Of a DNA stretch of 64,000 nt, positions 1 through 10,115 are shown piece by piece. Positions within the stretch are counted from its first letter, which is position 1; each line of letters opens with the position of its first letter. Made by a program: the position numbers and the translations under genes. Origin of the DNA: Blastomyces gilchristii SLH14081 (lineage: Eukaryota > Ascomycota > Eurotiomycetes > Onygenales > Ajellomycetaceae); NCBI RefSeq assembly GCF_000003855.2, contig NW_003101671.1:1392154-1456153 (forward strand), written 5' to 3'. A model generated the notes under the pieces. The model was not told the origin of the DNA. It was given only the letters and a program-made list of their open reading frames with translations, and ran no database searches.

Positions 1-471
1 GCACGGCATATGATAGTTAAATTTTGAAAAATGGGAGATCGTAGATTTATTCAGAGCGGAGAAATAGCAAGGCAGTAGTAGCCAGTGTTCAAACAGATGA
101 CAGAGGTATTACAGATAGAACAAAGCTGAGAGAGACTGTCTGTCCGTGTTGCGCTGCAGATCTAGAGCTCTCCAGGAATATAGTCACCACGCAAGGGTAA
201 ATAAATATTTAGGCAGATCGGCGCTTACAATAGCCGCCCAGAACTCGAGATTCGAGGGGTAACGTTAGGGCAGTAATGTATTTTTAGTGGAATCCGATCT
301 ATAGCGACATACGGAGTATTTGGGTCAACTTGGGCGCAGTTCCTTGGGATCAACTTGAGACGGTACCAAATTTCTCGTCATCATCTCCTTCTGGCCTCTT
401 ATAATAAACCTTACCACAAATCATGCCTTCCGACAATCCTCTAGCTCCAGCTACTACTAACACTTATCATC
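1..471. other. Intergenic DNA upstream of the AIG2-like gene
   Basis: No convincing gene is visible. A pyrimidine-rich stretch followed by a TATA-like TTATAATAAA at about 399-408 lies about 65 nt before the start codon at 472 and is a plausible core promoter. A shorter reading frame opening at 423 is in a different frame and looks like a shadow. Confidence 0.4.
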
Positions 472-1008
472 ATGGAGTCCTCTCGAGACGGGACTGCTCC
501 TCAAATCGACCCGCCATGGAAAACCACCTACCTCTTCGTCTACGGCTCCCTCATGGACCTCGACGTCCTACAACATGTCCTAGCCCTCCCCAGTCCTCCG
601 CCGCCTCTCCGCGCCGCAAAGCTCAGAAACTACAAAATGAAGATGTGGGGTCCCTATCCCACTCTCATCCCCAAGCCCTCCAGCTCCAATGGTAGCAGAA
701 CGGAGGGTGGGGAAGGTGTCGATGCTGCTGCTGATGATGATGCTATTCCCGGCAAGCTCTATCTAGTCGAACACCCGGCGCAATTCACACTGCTGGAGAG
801 ATATGAGACGAAAGCGTACGCCTGGCGCCGCTGTGTTGCGGAGTTTACCGATGATAACGGTAGCACTTCTACAACGGAGCAGAGCGGGTTCGAGTGTCGG
901 ACATTTGTCTGGGCAGGGGATCCTGATAGTTCTGAATTATCTGATGGACCTGTATTTGACTTGGAGAGGTATCAGAAGCATTTTAAGCCAAAGTTTTTGA
1001 CGAGATGA
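472..1008 (+). CDS. AIG2-like gamma-glutamylcyclotransferase-fold protein
   Basis: A single-exon gene of 178 residues. Near the N-terminus (about 20-29) it has YLFVYGSLMD, the substrate-binding loop typical of the GGCT/AIG2 fold. A conserved block at about 92-121 contains GKLYLVE and LLERYETKAYAWRR, in which Glu112 sits where the family's catalytic acid usually lies. Known family members cyclise gamma-glutamyl amines or gamma-glutamyl amino acids to 5-oxoproline; the substrate here cannot be read from sequence. An acidic Asp/Ala loop at about 76-92 appears to be a lineage-specific insertion. No signal peptide or membrane segment is seen, so it is probably cytosolic. The length fits a single GGCT domain. 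It converges on the aldo-keto reductase, with about 340 nt between the stop codons. Confidence 0.85.
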   Translation: MESSRDGTAPQIDPPWKTTYLFVYGSLMDLDVLQHVLALPSPPPPLRAAKLRNYKMKMWGPYPTLIPKPSSSNGSRTEGGEGVDAAADDDAIPGKLYLVEHPAQFTLLERYETKAYAWRRCVAEFTDDNGSTSTTEQSGFECRTFVWAGDPDSSELSDGPVFDLERYQKHFKPKFLTR

Positions 1009-1350
1009 CTTCCTTGAGGGATTTTTATCCGTTTCATGGTGGAGTATATTGGCTCTCATTGTCTCAGGGAGTTGATAGGGATATCTCCGAAGGTGGTGTA
1101 AGACATGTCTGTTGAGTATGTTCTTCAGTCTTCCCTCCCTGACGATCGATGGACTTATACATGTACATGTGCATGAATAGCAGGCAGCTAAAAGATGCTA
1201 GCAGCCGTGTTCAAGCTATGTCAAAACGAAAGCTTTCAGTGAATTACTACATATTTACTTATACATGCGATGACAGTAACACCGGGCATGGTTTTTGCCG
1301 GATCAATGGTCTCCCCAAACACACCAATCTGCCCTGCCGCTATCTCACTT

Positions 1351-2617
1351 CTACTTGCCCTCCAAATCCGTGAAGAAGCTATACCCAAAACCCTCACTTG
1401 AATCGTTAAAGCGTAGCTTCTTATCAATGCCGTCAATCTGCTTGACATATTTAGGATTGAGACTGAAATCAGATTGCAAGTTCTGCAGGATGCGTTCTGG
1501 CGTCTTGGACTTGACGAGCACGGAGTGGCCGCGCGCAATTCCCCATGCTAAAAGAGAGAGGGAAAATAGAGAATATCCTAGTCAGCGAAAATATTGCAAC
1601 GACCGCAGTCGATATAAAGAAATCGAATTCACACATACCTAGCGCAACCTGCGCACACGTCTTCTCAGTTTTCTCCGCCACCTCCTTCAGAACAGGATCA
1701 TCAAGCATCCGCCCCACCTTCTCCCGATTATAAATCTCATTCTGATTACCCAGTGACGAATACTGTGTAATATGAATTCCCTTGCTAGCGTGGAACTTTA
1801 CGAATTCCTCCTGCTGGAGCCAGGGGTGCAGTTCCATCTGGTGAACTGCGGGCACAATGGAGCTGTTAGCGAGCAGTCGCTCGACCTCCGCCTTGGAGAA
1901 GTTGGAGATCCCTATCGCCTTGGTTTTGCCGGATTGCTGGAGCTTTTCCATTGCTTTGTATGTCTGGTGCGTTTGTAAGTATACTTAATAGTATAAAATT
2001 TGGAATTCCCCTGGAGTAGATGGGGAGGTTTGGGGTTCCGAGAGGCCAGTAGGAGGAGGTGGTGGGGATGCGGGGAGAAACACATACATCAACATAATCA
2101 ATCTTCGCAATCTTCCGCTTTCCCTGTTCATCCTGGGGAAACAGCTCGTCCCCACGCGCAAAGGCAACGGGCCAATGCATGAGATAAAGATCCACATAGC
2201 TCACGCCCAGATCCTTCAGTGACTGGCTAAGAGCGGCGTCGACGTCGTCTGGGTGGTGTTTGTTATTCCACAGCTTGGAGGTGATGAAAATTTGGTCCCG
2301 GGGAATTCCGCATTTTTTCAATGCACGGCCGATGGCGGCTTCGGTTCCGTAGCTATAGGGTTTTTGTTTACGACGTTGGTCAGCTAGCTACCTAGCTTAT
2401 ATTTATTTTGGGAGGGTGGTGTTGAAAAAGGGGGCCGCGGGATGAAATGTTAATTCGATTGCTCTTACATGGCTGCTGTATCGATATGGCGGTACCCGGC
2501 TTCCAGCGCGGTCAGCACAGCTTTCTCCTGCGCATCCTCGTCTTGCCAAGTCCCCAGGCCTATAGCTGGGATGTAGGCGCTGGTGTTGAGCTTGAATTTT
2601 GTGGGTGAGGCGGCCAT
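1351..2617 (-). CDS. Aldo-keto reductase, four exons
   Basis: An NADPH-dependent aldehyde/ketone reductase of the AKR superfamily, resembling the yeast Gcy1/Ypr1 type. I read exons 2617-2469, 2352-2088, 1963-1639 and 1547-1351. All three introns are GT-AG (116, 124 and 91 nt), and the joined length of 936 nt gives 311 residues, the usual AKR size. The catalytic tetrad is complete: Asp46 in HIDTA, Tyr51 in IYGTE, Lys76 in TSKLWN and His109 in LMHWP. The NADP-binding end carries VLVKSKTPERI. The start at 2617 (MAASPTKF) is preferred over an upstream in-frame ATG at 2674 because AKRs start close to this point. The protein is likely cytosolic. The substrate is unknown, and no pathway neighbours are present to suggest one. 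Confidence 0.93.
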
Positions 2618-5345
2618 GGTTTGTTTAATGGTCCAATTAGAGTATGGGATAGAAACCAAAAAAGAGGAATTCAATTGGGGTTAAGTAAGATGTTGCTTCA
2701 TTCAGTTGGAAGTTGGCAAACTCCGGTACTGGTTATGACGTCCATATGAGCAGCTTCTCTCAACAACAAAAAAATTCAATCTTCTTCTAAGCACCACTTT
2801 AACTTGTTGCGTCTTTGAAAAAGGTATTTGTTTCCCCATAACTAATCTAACTATTTCTCTTGGGGCAAAGGGTGCCTAAACGGGGAAAAAAAGGGGGGGG
2901 ATCGAAACTTCGAAGCCACTGTGATGTCATGAAATTCACCTCATAATTGGAACGTCATCACTGCAGTCTCATCATGTCGTAGTGAGGTACAAAGTTATAG
3001 TTATAGAAGAAATCCATGCAACCATGAAGCTGCTCAAATTCTCGCCAAAAAATAAAATGACTGAAAGAGAGAAAGGTGGAAGAAAAGAACGTTCCGGTAT
3101 GAATGAGCTCCTGAGGGCAAGATATCTCATTCTGTCCATGTCTCTAGGCCGAGGTTTTCATTTTGTTATGAGGTTAAATCCCCACGTTTAGGGAGAAGCA
3201 AAAAAAGACTGCTTACCTATTGTATTATTATTAGTTATTGTTATTTCTGATGCGAGCAGGCGGGTGCCGGAATTTGTTGGACCGGCAGTTTCTTTTTTTC
3301 TCTTTTTTCTCTTCTTTTTTCTTTTTCCCTTTTCTGGCATCATCTGTATGGAACCTTACGGGGAGCTTCTCGACTCTGCTGCGTCCTGTATAGTATAAAT
3401 TGTTGCAGAATCTCGGCAGCCCTACGCATATTAATAATACGTTACCCATTGACTATTGGTGTACTCCGTACTCCCGGTCAAAATACCAAAATACACAGCC
3501 TCGTTGTGGCAACCCGCAGTAGCCGTAATGTTTGACCATTTTCCCCTAGCGCAACATGGCAAATGCTATATAGCCCTCCCTCCTGGCCCCTCAAACGGTC
3601 CCGAATGCCACGTTGCTCTGCGTTAAAAAGGAAAGGTTCTCGAATCTTTCGGGGTTCGAGGTTCGGCTGAATTAGCTGTACAAGGGCCGTACGTCTGGTT
3701 GTCTCCTCTCTATAATTATTTACATTCAGTAACGGCATACCTTGGGGGGGTGGATCTACTTGGCAAAAGCCACCGAATTCATAAATACAGGTCTCATGCA
3801 AAGCCTCTAACCATAATAAGCAATTTTCGTGCGAGAAGGTGTTGCATAAGATTCCAAGTATTGATCTGACTCAATCTGAATCATGATGCAGCTCCCAAAA
3901 ACGTTGATAGTGTGGCTGAGGCGGGACGTGGAGCCCACCAGACGCCCAGATTCCAACAAATAGAGGATCAATAGATGACTTGGAACGAATGATTGTGCCA
4001 AAAATAGTAATATCAGCCTATTCTCGAATTCACGGCTTCATGCGCCCATCCATCAGCAACTGGCAGCGTATTGTTCTGCAGCTTTATGTACGGTTAGGTT
4101 CGCTGGGGATGACACTCGAGCCTGTAAGAATAATTGTAGTGAGGGGGTGCAGAGGAACTTGATATATTGTTCTCCAGATGTTAGTTAATGCTAATGCTAA
4201 TGCTAATGCTAATGCTAATGCTAATGCTAATGCTAATGCGATCCGCAACCTCCCCATCTGTGCCCTGCGGCTTGTGTAGCTGATTGCGGGTCCTTTGGGT
4301 CTATGCAATACGCTGGTATGTTTCTCGGACACAGTGGCGTGGCAAAACCGGTCGAGCGCAGGGATGAATGGGATCAACGGGACCGTCTCATCACCAAGGT
4401 TTCGGATTGATCAACCGCCATGAGCGAAGCGTACATGACAGAGAGCGAACAGGAGTGACCCAGGGTTGAACTTCTATTCGGTAGAAGATAGAAGCATCAT
4501 ACATTAGAAATGCTCAGCTTCTACGGCGGAGTGTCGCGAATCTCACATTTATTTACGGATGTGAGCTTGACTACATTGGACAGAACCACTCTCAATTTTC
4601 AAACAGGCCTTGTATTGTTATTAGCTGCCCCAGCCCAAAGTATGTTAATGTATCACATTTCCAAGCCACAGCCGATCCACTGGAAAGCCTGAGAAATTGT
4701 AGGAAGAAACCCCCCAGGTTGATGTTTGAGCCGCTGGTAGCTCAACACCGGATAGGAAACAGAGTCCCCACTTCTCAAGGACTCAATCTCGCCATCAGAG
4801 GATGGTGTGCCGCACCAGCCACGAATCCCGCGATTGCTAAAATACAACCAAGTCTGCAGCCTGAACTCTCCGCTGCAGAACAGGCATGAAAGCCCCTGAG
4901 CCAAGGGCGTGCTGTTCACGAGGGCTGGGGCGAATCGGGTTGCTGTGCAAACGCTAGAAATTTATATTGAAATTCCAGTACCGGATTCAAATTGTGCCGG
5001 TCCGCACCTGTAATGTGCGGTGCTTAGACCCTAAAATATAGGCATGCAATAGTGCCCAGCCAGCTGAGTCATAGGCACAATAGGTGTCAATAGAGCCCGG
5101 AACCACCCCTAAACCGCACAAGGAGTGGTAATCTGTTTACCACTTAAATTACTAGCGTGTGCAAATACTTAATTTTCCACTCCTCCGTTATAGATATATA
5201 TATACGAACCCCCCCATTTGTTCTTGGTGTTTTCTGCTATATTGTCTGTCTTCCCACTCAAGGTCAATTTATTTCCCATCCATATTCTACGCATTTCGTC
5301 TTACGTTCCGCCTACAAACCACAACTCAATACCTTCTAAATAACC
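2618..5345. other. Long intergenic region
   Basis: About 2.7 kb without a gene I can support. It contains a G-run near 2890-2900, polypyrimidine runs near 3290-3335 and a TAATGC microsatellite at 4186-4239. The longest frames (for example 107 codons on the minus strand at 3478-3801 and 88 codons on the minus strand at 4653-4919) have no recognisable domain and no splice context. The last 200 nt before 5346 are pyrimidine-rich, with a TATATATATA tract near 5192, and probably form the promoter of the secreted-protein gene. Confidence 0.5.
4186..4239 (+). repeat. Hexanucleotide microsatellite (TAATGC) x 9
   Basis: Nine perfect consecutive copies of TAATGC are seen, followed by a one-base break into GATCC. 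The array is intergenic. A perfect array of this length implies recent slippage, so it is probably polymorphic in length between strains. Confidence 0.97.
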
Positions 5346-5937
5346 ATGCAATTCAAATTCTTCTCCATCCTGGCCCTGGCTGCCACCTGCGTCGTTGCGG
5401 ACGAGGCCGTTGAGAAGCGTAATCTTGAGGATCAGATGTATGTACAGTACAACACATCATAACCACGTTTGCAACAAATAAATCAACAAACAAAACGAGG
5501 AAAAGAATAAAGAAGACCGCACAAAACTAACCATCTCCCTCAACAACAGCAACTCCATCGCCACCAGGCTCCAGGGCGAGTTCGGCAGCATGATAACCGC
5601 CGTCGGCAGCATCCCGCCCCAAGTCGCTTCAGCCCTCGGAACCGCCATCCCCAGGCCCACCGACGGCAACATCCAGGGCTACTTCAGCTCCCTCGTCAGT
5701 GACGTCAACGACGGCAGCCCGCCAGCCTGGTTCACCGGCCTGCCAGACAGCGCCAGGAACTTCCTCAGTTCCAAGGCCGCTGAGTTGGCTACTACCCGCC
5801 CCCCAACTCCCACCACCCCCCCCACTCCCACTGCCGACGAGTCTGGGAACCACGCACCAGCTGCCAGGCCAACCGGTGCCATGATGGGCAGCCTGGTTGG
5901 CGCTGCGGGTGTGCTGGGTCTTGCAGTTATGTTGTAA
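5346..5937 (+). CDS. Small secreted, probably GPI-anchored protein
   Basis: Two exons, 5346-5437 and 5550-5937, are joined across a 112-nt GT-AG intron to give 159 residues. Residues 1-18 (MQFKFFSILALAATCVVA) are a clear signal peptide with an A-x-A-like cleavage site. Lys24-Arg25 is a plausible Kex2 processing site. The middle (about 32-100) is a soluble region of unknown fold. A Thr/Pro-rich spacer at about 110-124 is a likely O-glycosylation zone. The C-terminus ends in small residues (ESGNH, PTGAM) followed by a hydrophobic tail of about 18 residues with nothing after it, the layout of a GPI-attachment signal. This suggests a cell-wall or plasma-membrane surface protein. I do not recognise a named family. 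Confidence 0.85.
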
Positions 5938-7059
5938 GCGGGTTGTTGTTGCTGAGATGAGACGAGACGATATGGCGGTTCGGGAATGATTGGGGAGTCG
6001 CAGCTGGCTCTCTTTTTTCTTTCTTGCTCTAATTAATCTTCTGTGATATCCCTTGAACTCTTTGTTCTACTTTTGTCTTAAAAAATGGGCTTGAATTTTT
6101 TTTTTTTTTTTCCTTTTTTTTTATTTTATACCGTACCTCTCCAGCAGAGGGGCGGGGAGGAAGAGAGGGCTGAAGATGGTATTTGATGTCCCAGGCGATT
6201 TTTATACCACTGGGGTATCTGGTTGACAGTCCTCCGTTTTTCGTCACGTTTGCTATGTCCTAATATTTTATTTGCGGGAGATGAAGGGCTAGATCATGGG
6301 CAAACGTGACCGCGATGCTTTTTTAAATAAGAAAATAAAGGAATAGAAAAAAACAATAAGAAAATACTCCCGTGCTTCTCTGAGGTCTTTCCAGTACCTC
6401 ACCCACCCCTTTTTCGTATCTTCCCGACTCCCCTTTCACTCATTTTGGCTTCATATTCCTCCCACCCCTTCCCCCTCCTTTCTATGGGCTGGGTCGATAC
6501 TAGCGAATGCCCCTTTCCGAATATTCAGGGTTAAAAAAGCGGATGGTTCTGATGTGATATGCACAGCGAAAGGAGGCTAGGCTGGGTGGGGGGAACGAAC
6601 ATTCTGAAACGCAAGGTTTGATCACGAAGGTGTATTGTATGATCTTCGACTTGGCGATAAGGATTTCTCTCTTCCAGTGAACATTCTTGCCTGGTCCTGG
6701 ACGTTGTCATTTGTATTTGCCGAAACTGAGCGCACTTGGGGTAGCCATCGATGGGACAACAGCTATCCCTTGGATTTTTATTTATACTCAGGTTTGTGAC
6801 GGTATGATTTGCACTGGAGGATTGGGAGTGCGAAGAGTAGGGGGGAGAGAATCAATAATACACTATTTGTGTACTCCGTAGTGGCATTCGAGTGCGCGTT
6901 TGGCTCGTACCGGCCTCCCGTAGCCTAGCGTTCTTCCATAAATTCTTCCGATTTTTTTTTTCACAACCGAAGCATTTCTTCTCTCCGCACAACAAATAGT
7001 TACCAACAGCTGCACATCAGAAAAGCTCCAATGAAAACTTTCTTCCAGAGCTAGAGGAC
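5938..7059. other. Intergenic DNA with T/C-rich tracts
   Basis: This holds the 3' flank of the secreted-protein gene and the upstream region of the snoRNA host. Visible features are T-runs at about 6098-6121, an A-rich patch at 6325-6362 and a long C/T-rich stretch at 6365-6480, as often seen in fungal promoters. No coding region is supported. Confidence 0.4.
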
Positions 7060-7182
7060 TATGGATTGGGAATAATGCTCTTTACAATGCCATGGACTTT
7101 CCAAGGTTATCTTTGCCATGTTTTCCATTTTAGCTAGGTAAGAATCTTGCAGCCTTTCTCCATCTTTTTTCTATTCTTCCCT

Positions 7183-7276
7183 CTTATGTGATGACTTTCC
7201 TTACAACATGAACAATCCAAATCCTATTCATCGTGACGGATGCCAATATTGCTATTGGTAAACCTCTCTGATCTAC
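7183..7276 (+). ncRNA. C/D box snoRNA candidate A (25S guide)
   Basis: C box GTGATGA is at 7188-7194 and D box CTGA at 7268-7271, inside the intron 7138-7343. The segment TGAACAATCCAA (7209-7220) is perfectly complementary over 12 nt to a conserved 25S rRNA stretch, UUGGAUUGUUCA, which precedes the CCCACUAAUAGGG segment. I recall the rRNA sequence from knowledge of yeast rRNA. The element lies in the 5' half, as a D'-box guide would, but the D' box is degenerate. The function would be to guide rRNA 2'-O-methylation by Nop1/fibrillarin in the nucleolus. Confidence 0.6.
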
Positions 7277-7500
7277 TACGCAGCTGCCCATTTATTCGCT
7301 ACGTTCTTGGACATCGCTGATTGACTGACCTGTCTTCGTCTAGGAAATCTGTTCCAGTATCTCTCGTCATCTCAATGTTGATAGATATCTTGACTTTGGT
7401 GTGATCATTGAAAATAAACCAATTTGTAAAAGGTACGTTGTTGAGGTATTATCCTCCACCCTGGGAAACCATCTTTCTCTGCTATCAATCCCTCCCTCCC

Positions 7501-7597
7501 CTTATATGATGACCCTACGACATGCAAAGGCATTCCTCAAACTTAAGTTATCATGTGGAAACTGTCAATTTACAAGTTTCAGCCTTGTCTGATTTAC
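7501..7597 (+). ncRNA. C/D box snoRNA, snR41-like (18S guide)
   Basis: C box ATGATGA is at 7506-7512 and D box CTGA at 7589-7592. The 14-nt antisense AAGTTTCAGCCTTG (7574-7587) lies just before the D box and is perfectly complementary to the conserved 18S segment CAAGGCUGAAACUU. By the D+5 rule, position 7584 pairs with a G in CAAGG. I believe this corresponds to the site guided by snR41 in yeast (18S Gm1126; number from memory). It lies in the intron 7433-7688, followed by a GCTAAC branch site. This is the best-supported snoRNA of the cluster. Confidence 0.78.
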
Positions 7598-8068
7598 AAC
7601 TCTCAATCCAACACTTTTCTTTGAGCGTTTGACATATATACACCCGTTCTAAGCAACGTTGCTAACAACGTTTTTTTCCGGGCTTTAGGTATGCTTTTGT
7701 GAAATTGTCTCATTTTTTCCTCTTGGATAAAATTGCCTTGTACCCTTGTACCTTGGGTCATGCCATTCTTATGAAGAATACTTGAACGAACGGGCGGACA
7801 GATCTGCATCCGTCGCTCCTCATCCATTACATGCTGAGCGTACAAACTCTGCTGGGTGCTGGAGTCGTCGGATCGCTTGTTGAGAATTCGTCAGCTGATT
7901 ATTTTTATGACACCGCCTTTTTGCCTCGCGTGCCGCTAGTATTAGTTATGAAAGTGGAGATACAACTAACACTGCATACTCTCTAGGTAAATTCAATACT
8001 CCCTATTCGCAATGAAGATAACCCCCCGTTTCCGTTTTCCTGGGTCTTCGCCCTAGCGGCTGTCGTCT

Positions 8069-8157
8069 CTTTTATGATGAGTATTATTCACACTGTTTGA
8101 ACCCGGCACCATTGTGTTTGGGATATGAACGTACTTACACTGAAAATTCTGATTTAA
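8069..8157 (+). ncRNA. C/D box snoRNA candidate C with two overlapping 25S antisense elements
   Basis: C box ATGATGA is at 8074-8080 and D box CTGA at 8149-8152. The D-side guide, 8135-8147, pairs over 13 nt (one G:U) with 25S AUUUUCAGUGUGA. A second element, TATTCACACTG at 8085-8095, is complementary to the overlapping 25S stretch CAGUGUGAAUA. The target lies just before ACAAACCAUGAAAG. I associate that region with yeast Cm2337/Um2347 (snR64/snR65), but numbering and orthology are uncertain. It is probably intronic within 7987-8353. Confidence 0.68.
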
Positions 8158-8442
8158 TGAGGTATGTCTAAAATAATATAATCCTTCCGTTCATTGTACA
8201 TACCTGTTAGTTTGGACATTTAAGCTGACGTGTAGGCTCAAAGCCTGAGATTAGACGATACGCCATGGATTTGTTTTTGGAATATCTGTCGAGATATTTA
8301 TTACCTTGGTTTTTGTATTGGCCCATCGCTAATTCACTTCGATGTGATTCTAGGGACTATCAGTAATGTAGACTATTTCATGATTGGACGGGTATGTTAC
8401 CTTTGTCTTTTTCTGGCAGTGCCTCCAGTTTCCTTTTCGTTT

Positions 8443-8536
8443 GAAAACCACCTGATGAACTCAATTATTTCGCTGTGTTCTTCCCGAGTCTTGACTTTGA
8501 GGACAACTATCATCTTGGAGACCTGATACCCTTTTC
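8443..8536 (+). ncRNA. C/D box snoRNA, snR58-like (25S guide)
   Basis: A C-box-like CTGATGA (8452-8458; first base deviates from consensus) and D box CTGA (8523-8526) lie in the intron 8392-8620. The guide CATCTTGGAGAC (8511-8522) pairs with the conserved 25S segment GUCUCCAAGGUG with one G:U. The D+5 position falls on the first C of the CC in that segment, which I believe is the snR58 target (yeast Cm663; from memory). An outer stem GAAAA/TTTTC (8443-8447 with 8532-8536) brackets the element. Confidence 0.68.
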
Positions 8537-8821
8537 ACCATCCTTGCTACGTCTTTTTCGCTATACCCTTCGAAAATACCAATTGCCTTGCTAACATTTA
8601 CGAATAAGCTTAATACTTAGGACTTCTCCCTCCGGCATTTGATTTTGAACGGCATAGCAGAGGCCCATATATATACACATTAGATAGCCACCAATTTTAT
8701 ATCATAATCAACAAATGTTAATATATCCATCTCCAAATTTCCCTCTAAACCACACTTCCCTTAGTACCGTACCGTACCGTAACCAGTCAACCCATGTCCA
8801 CCCTCTTTCCCTCCCTCCAAC

Positions 8822-9556
8822 TCACTCCACCCACAACCCATTCTTCTTATGATAACCCTCCAAACTCTCCCCACCAAACTTCTCAAACACACTCTTCTTC
8901 CCCTCCGGCCAGCGCACCCACTTCGGCTTCGAGTCCGCCAGTATACACACCATCTCCTCCGGCACGGGCAGGTCGGTATCAATCGCCGCGGCGAACGGGT
9001 GGATCAGCTGCGGCCAGTGCTTGTCCCAGACCCACAGCATGGTGCTACAGTTTGAGCAGAAGCTACGCTCGGAGGAGCAGGGCTCCTCGTGCGGGGTGCC
9101 GCGGTCTTTTACGGCGGTGTATTTCCTGGGAGGGGCGCGGGGGTTTTGTTAGATAAGTTTGTACAGCAGGTGTAGTAGGGTATATCAATACCTCTGTGAA
9201 GTGTAGACTGGGAGGGAGACGGCATAGGTAAAACACCTACCTAATCAACTCCTTCCCCTGAAGCACATTGAGCGAGTCGGCAATGCCGCCCAGGTTCACG
9301 CTGCCACTGTACCCACCCACCTTACGGCAAATGCTGCAGGCGCATAGCTGATATGGGACTGGCGTCTGCGAGTTGAGGGTAAATTGTACGCCGCCGCATT
9401 GGCAGCTTCCGTCGAGTTTCCTATTTTTTTTTCATTTGGCCGAGGAATTCATTAGATAACTCGATCTCTTTGTAGTGTACGCCAGGTTGAATTATAACAA
9501 TGAACATATGCATAGCTACTATTAAAAGAAACAAATTATGGTACACACATCGGCAT
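8822..9556 (-). CDS. GFA/CENP-V domain zinc-binding protein
   Basis: A member of the family named after glutathione-dependent formaldehyde-activating enzyme. The proposed exons are 9556-9549 (only 8 nt, ATG CCG AT), 9420-9241 and 9125-8822. Together they make 492 nt, or 163 residues, with phases that fit exactly. Zinc-ligand motifs are present: Cys9-x-Cys11 (SCQCGG), then Cys29, Cys31 and Cys34 (LCACSICRK), and a later FCSNC pair. The C-terminal part includes LPVPEE and KPKWVRWPEGKKS. The reaction cannot be assigned, because many GFA-fold proteins lack proven activity. Exons 2 and 3 are solid; the micro-exon is an inference based on phase, GT-AG borders and a start right before the zinc motif. 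A cytosolic location is likely. Confidence 0.83.
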
Positions 9557-10012
9557 ATTCGATCAACAACTGCTATGGAACCCTAAAATGCGTTTTTTGT
9601 GGATAGAGTGCGGAGATCCTGCTGTGAGTCTTTTTTGAAATGTAAATTGAACCCCGTGGTGAGGAAATATCTTGATGCAATGCGCCGGATCAGGATCATT
9701 TCAGGATGCTGAATAATAATTCCTTCTCCCCGTCTAATATATTGGAAACATATGATGCTATACTGACGTCGTAGGGAGGGGTAGAATCATCAGGACTATG
9801 ATAGAGCGGCACGACTTAACCCTGAGTTGCGGAAGGCTGTAACTAACTATGGAGAGCTAGATCATGTATGTAGAAATAACGCAATTGTATAATTATTTTA
9901 TTTCAAAGAGAATTTCATACAGCATGTAAAATCCCCTGTTCGACTATTTTAAGGTCAGCACAAGTGATCAGGAATATAAGTTCTTTGGGGCTCAGAGACT
10001 TCCAATTATCAG
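9557..10012. other. Intergenic DNA, nothing recognised
   Basis: About 450 nt between the GFA-family gene and the first tRNA. No coding frame, repeat or RNA element is recognised. Moderately AT-rich. Confidence 0.4.
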
Positions 10013-10100
10013 CCGCTGGTCGTCTAGTTGGTTTATGGCACTGGACTGTAATATCTTGTCTGCTATCCAGGTGTCGTCGGTTCGACTCCGACCCAGCGGA
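10013..10100 (+). tRNA. tRNA-Tyr (GUA) with 13-nt intron
   Basis: A full cloverleaf: acceptor CCGCTGG (10013-10019) with CCAGCGG (10093-10099) and discriminator A10100; anticodon stem CTGGA/TCCAG (10041-10045, 10066-10070); T arm GTCGG-TTCGACT-CCGAC (10076-10092). The anticodon GTA is 10048-10050, and a canonical intron, one base 3' of it, spans 10052-10064. The C1-G72 pair and A73 are eukaryotic tyrosine identity elements. A T5 run at 10111-10115 would terminate Pol III. Confidence 0.95.
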
Positions 10101-10110
10101 GGATTGTTTC

Positions 10111-10115
10111 TTTTT
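10111..10115 (+). terminator. Pol III terminator of the + strand tRNA-Tyr
   Basis: TTTTT lies 11 nt after the tRNA 3' end. A much longer T-run follows at about 10123-10138. Confidence 0.7.

Larger units (their letters stand above)
7060..8660 (+). ncRNA. Putative non-coding host transcript of a C/D snoRNA cluster
   Basis: Coordinates are approximate. The region lacks a coherent reading frame but has several good fungal introns: 7138-7343 (GTAAGA...CTGAC...TAG), 7433-7688 (GTACGT...GCTAAC...TTAG) and 8392-8620 (GTATGT...GCTAAC...TTAG), and an additional one ending at 8353 (GCTAAT...TTCTAG). The introns carry C/D box snoRNA candidates. Exons between them are short (for example 7344-7432 and 8354-8391) and stop-rich, as in known snoRNA host genes whose exons are discarded. 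The exact 5' and 3' ends cannot be read. Two AG|GT junctions (7688/7689 and 7986/7987) could serve as both acceptor and donor. A set of independent snoRNA genes is less likely given the splice signals. Confidence 0.6.

Noticed and set aside
423..695. 90-codon frame overlapping the AIG2-like gene
   Set aside because: It is in another frame and reads low-complexity Pro/Ser; the GGCT motif lies in the frame starting at 472.
3478..3801. 107-codon minus-strand frame
   Set aside because: It felt vaguely like sequence recurring in fungal genomes, but I could identify no family, TSD or terminal repeat, so it is not reported as a gene.
7743..7840. A fifth C/D snoRNA (ATGAAGA ... CTGA, about 7,770-7,836)
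   Set aside because: The C box has a mismatch at a critical position and I found no rRNA complementarity before the CTGA.
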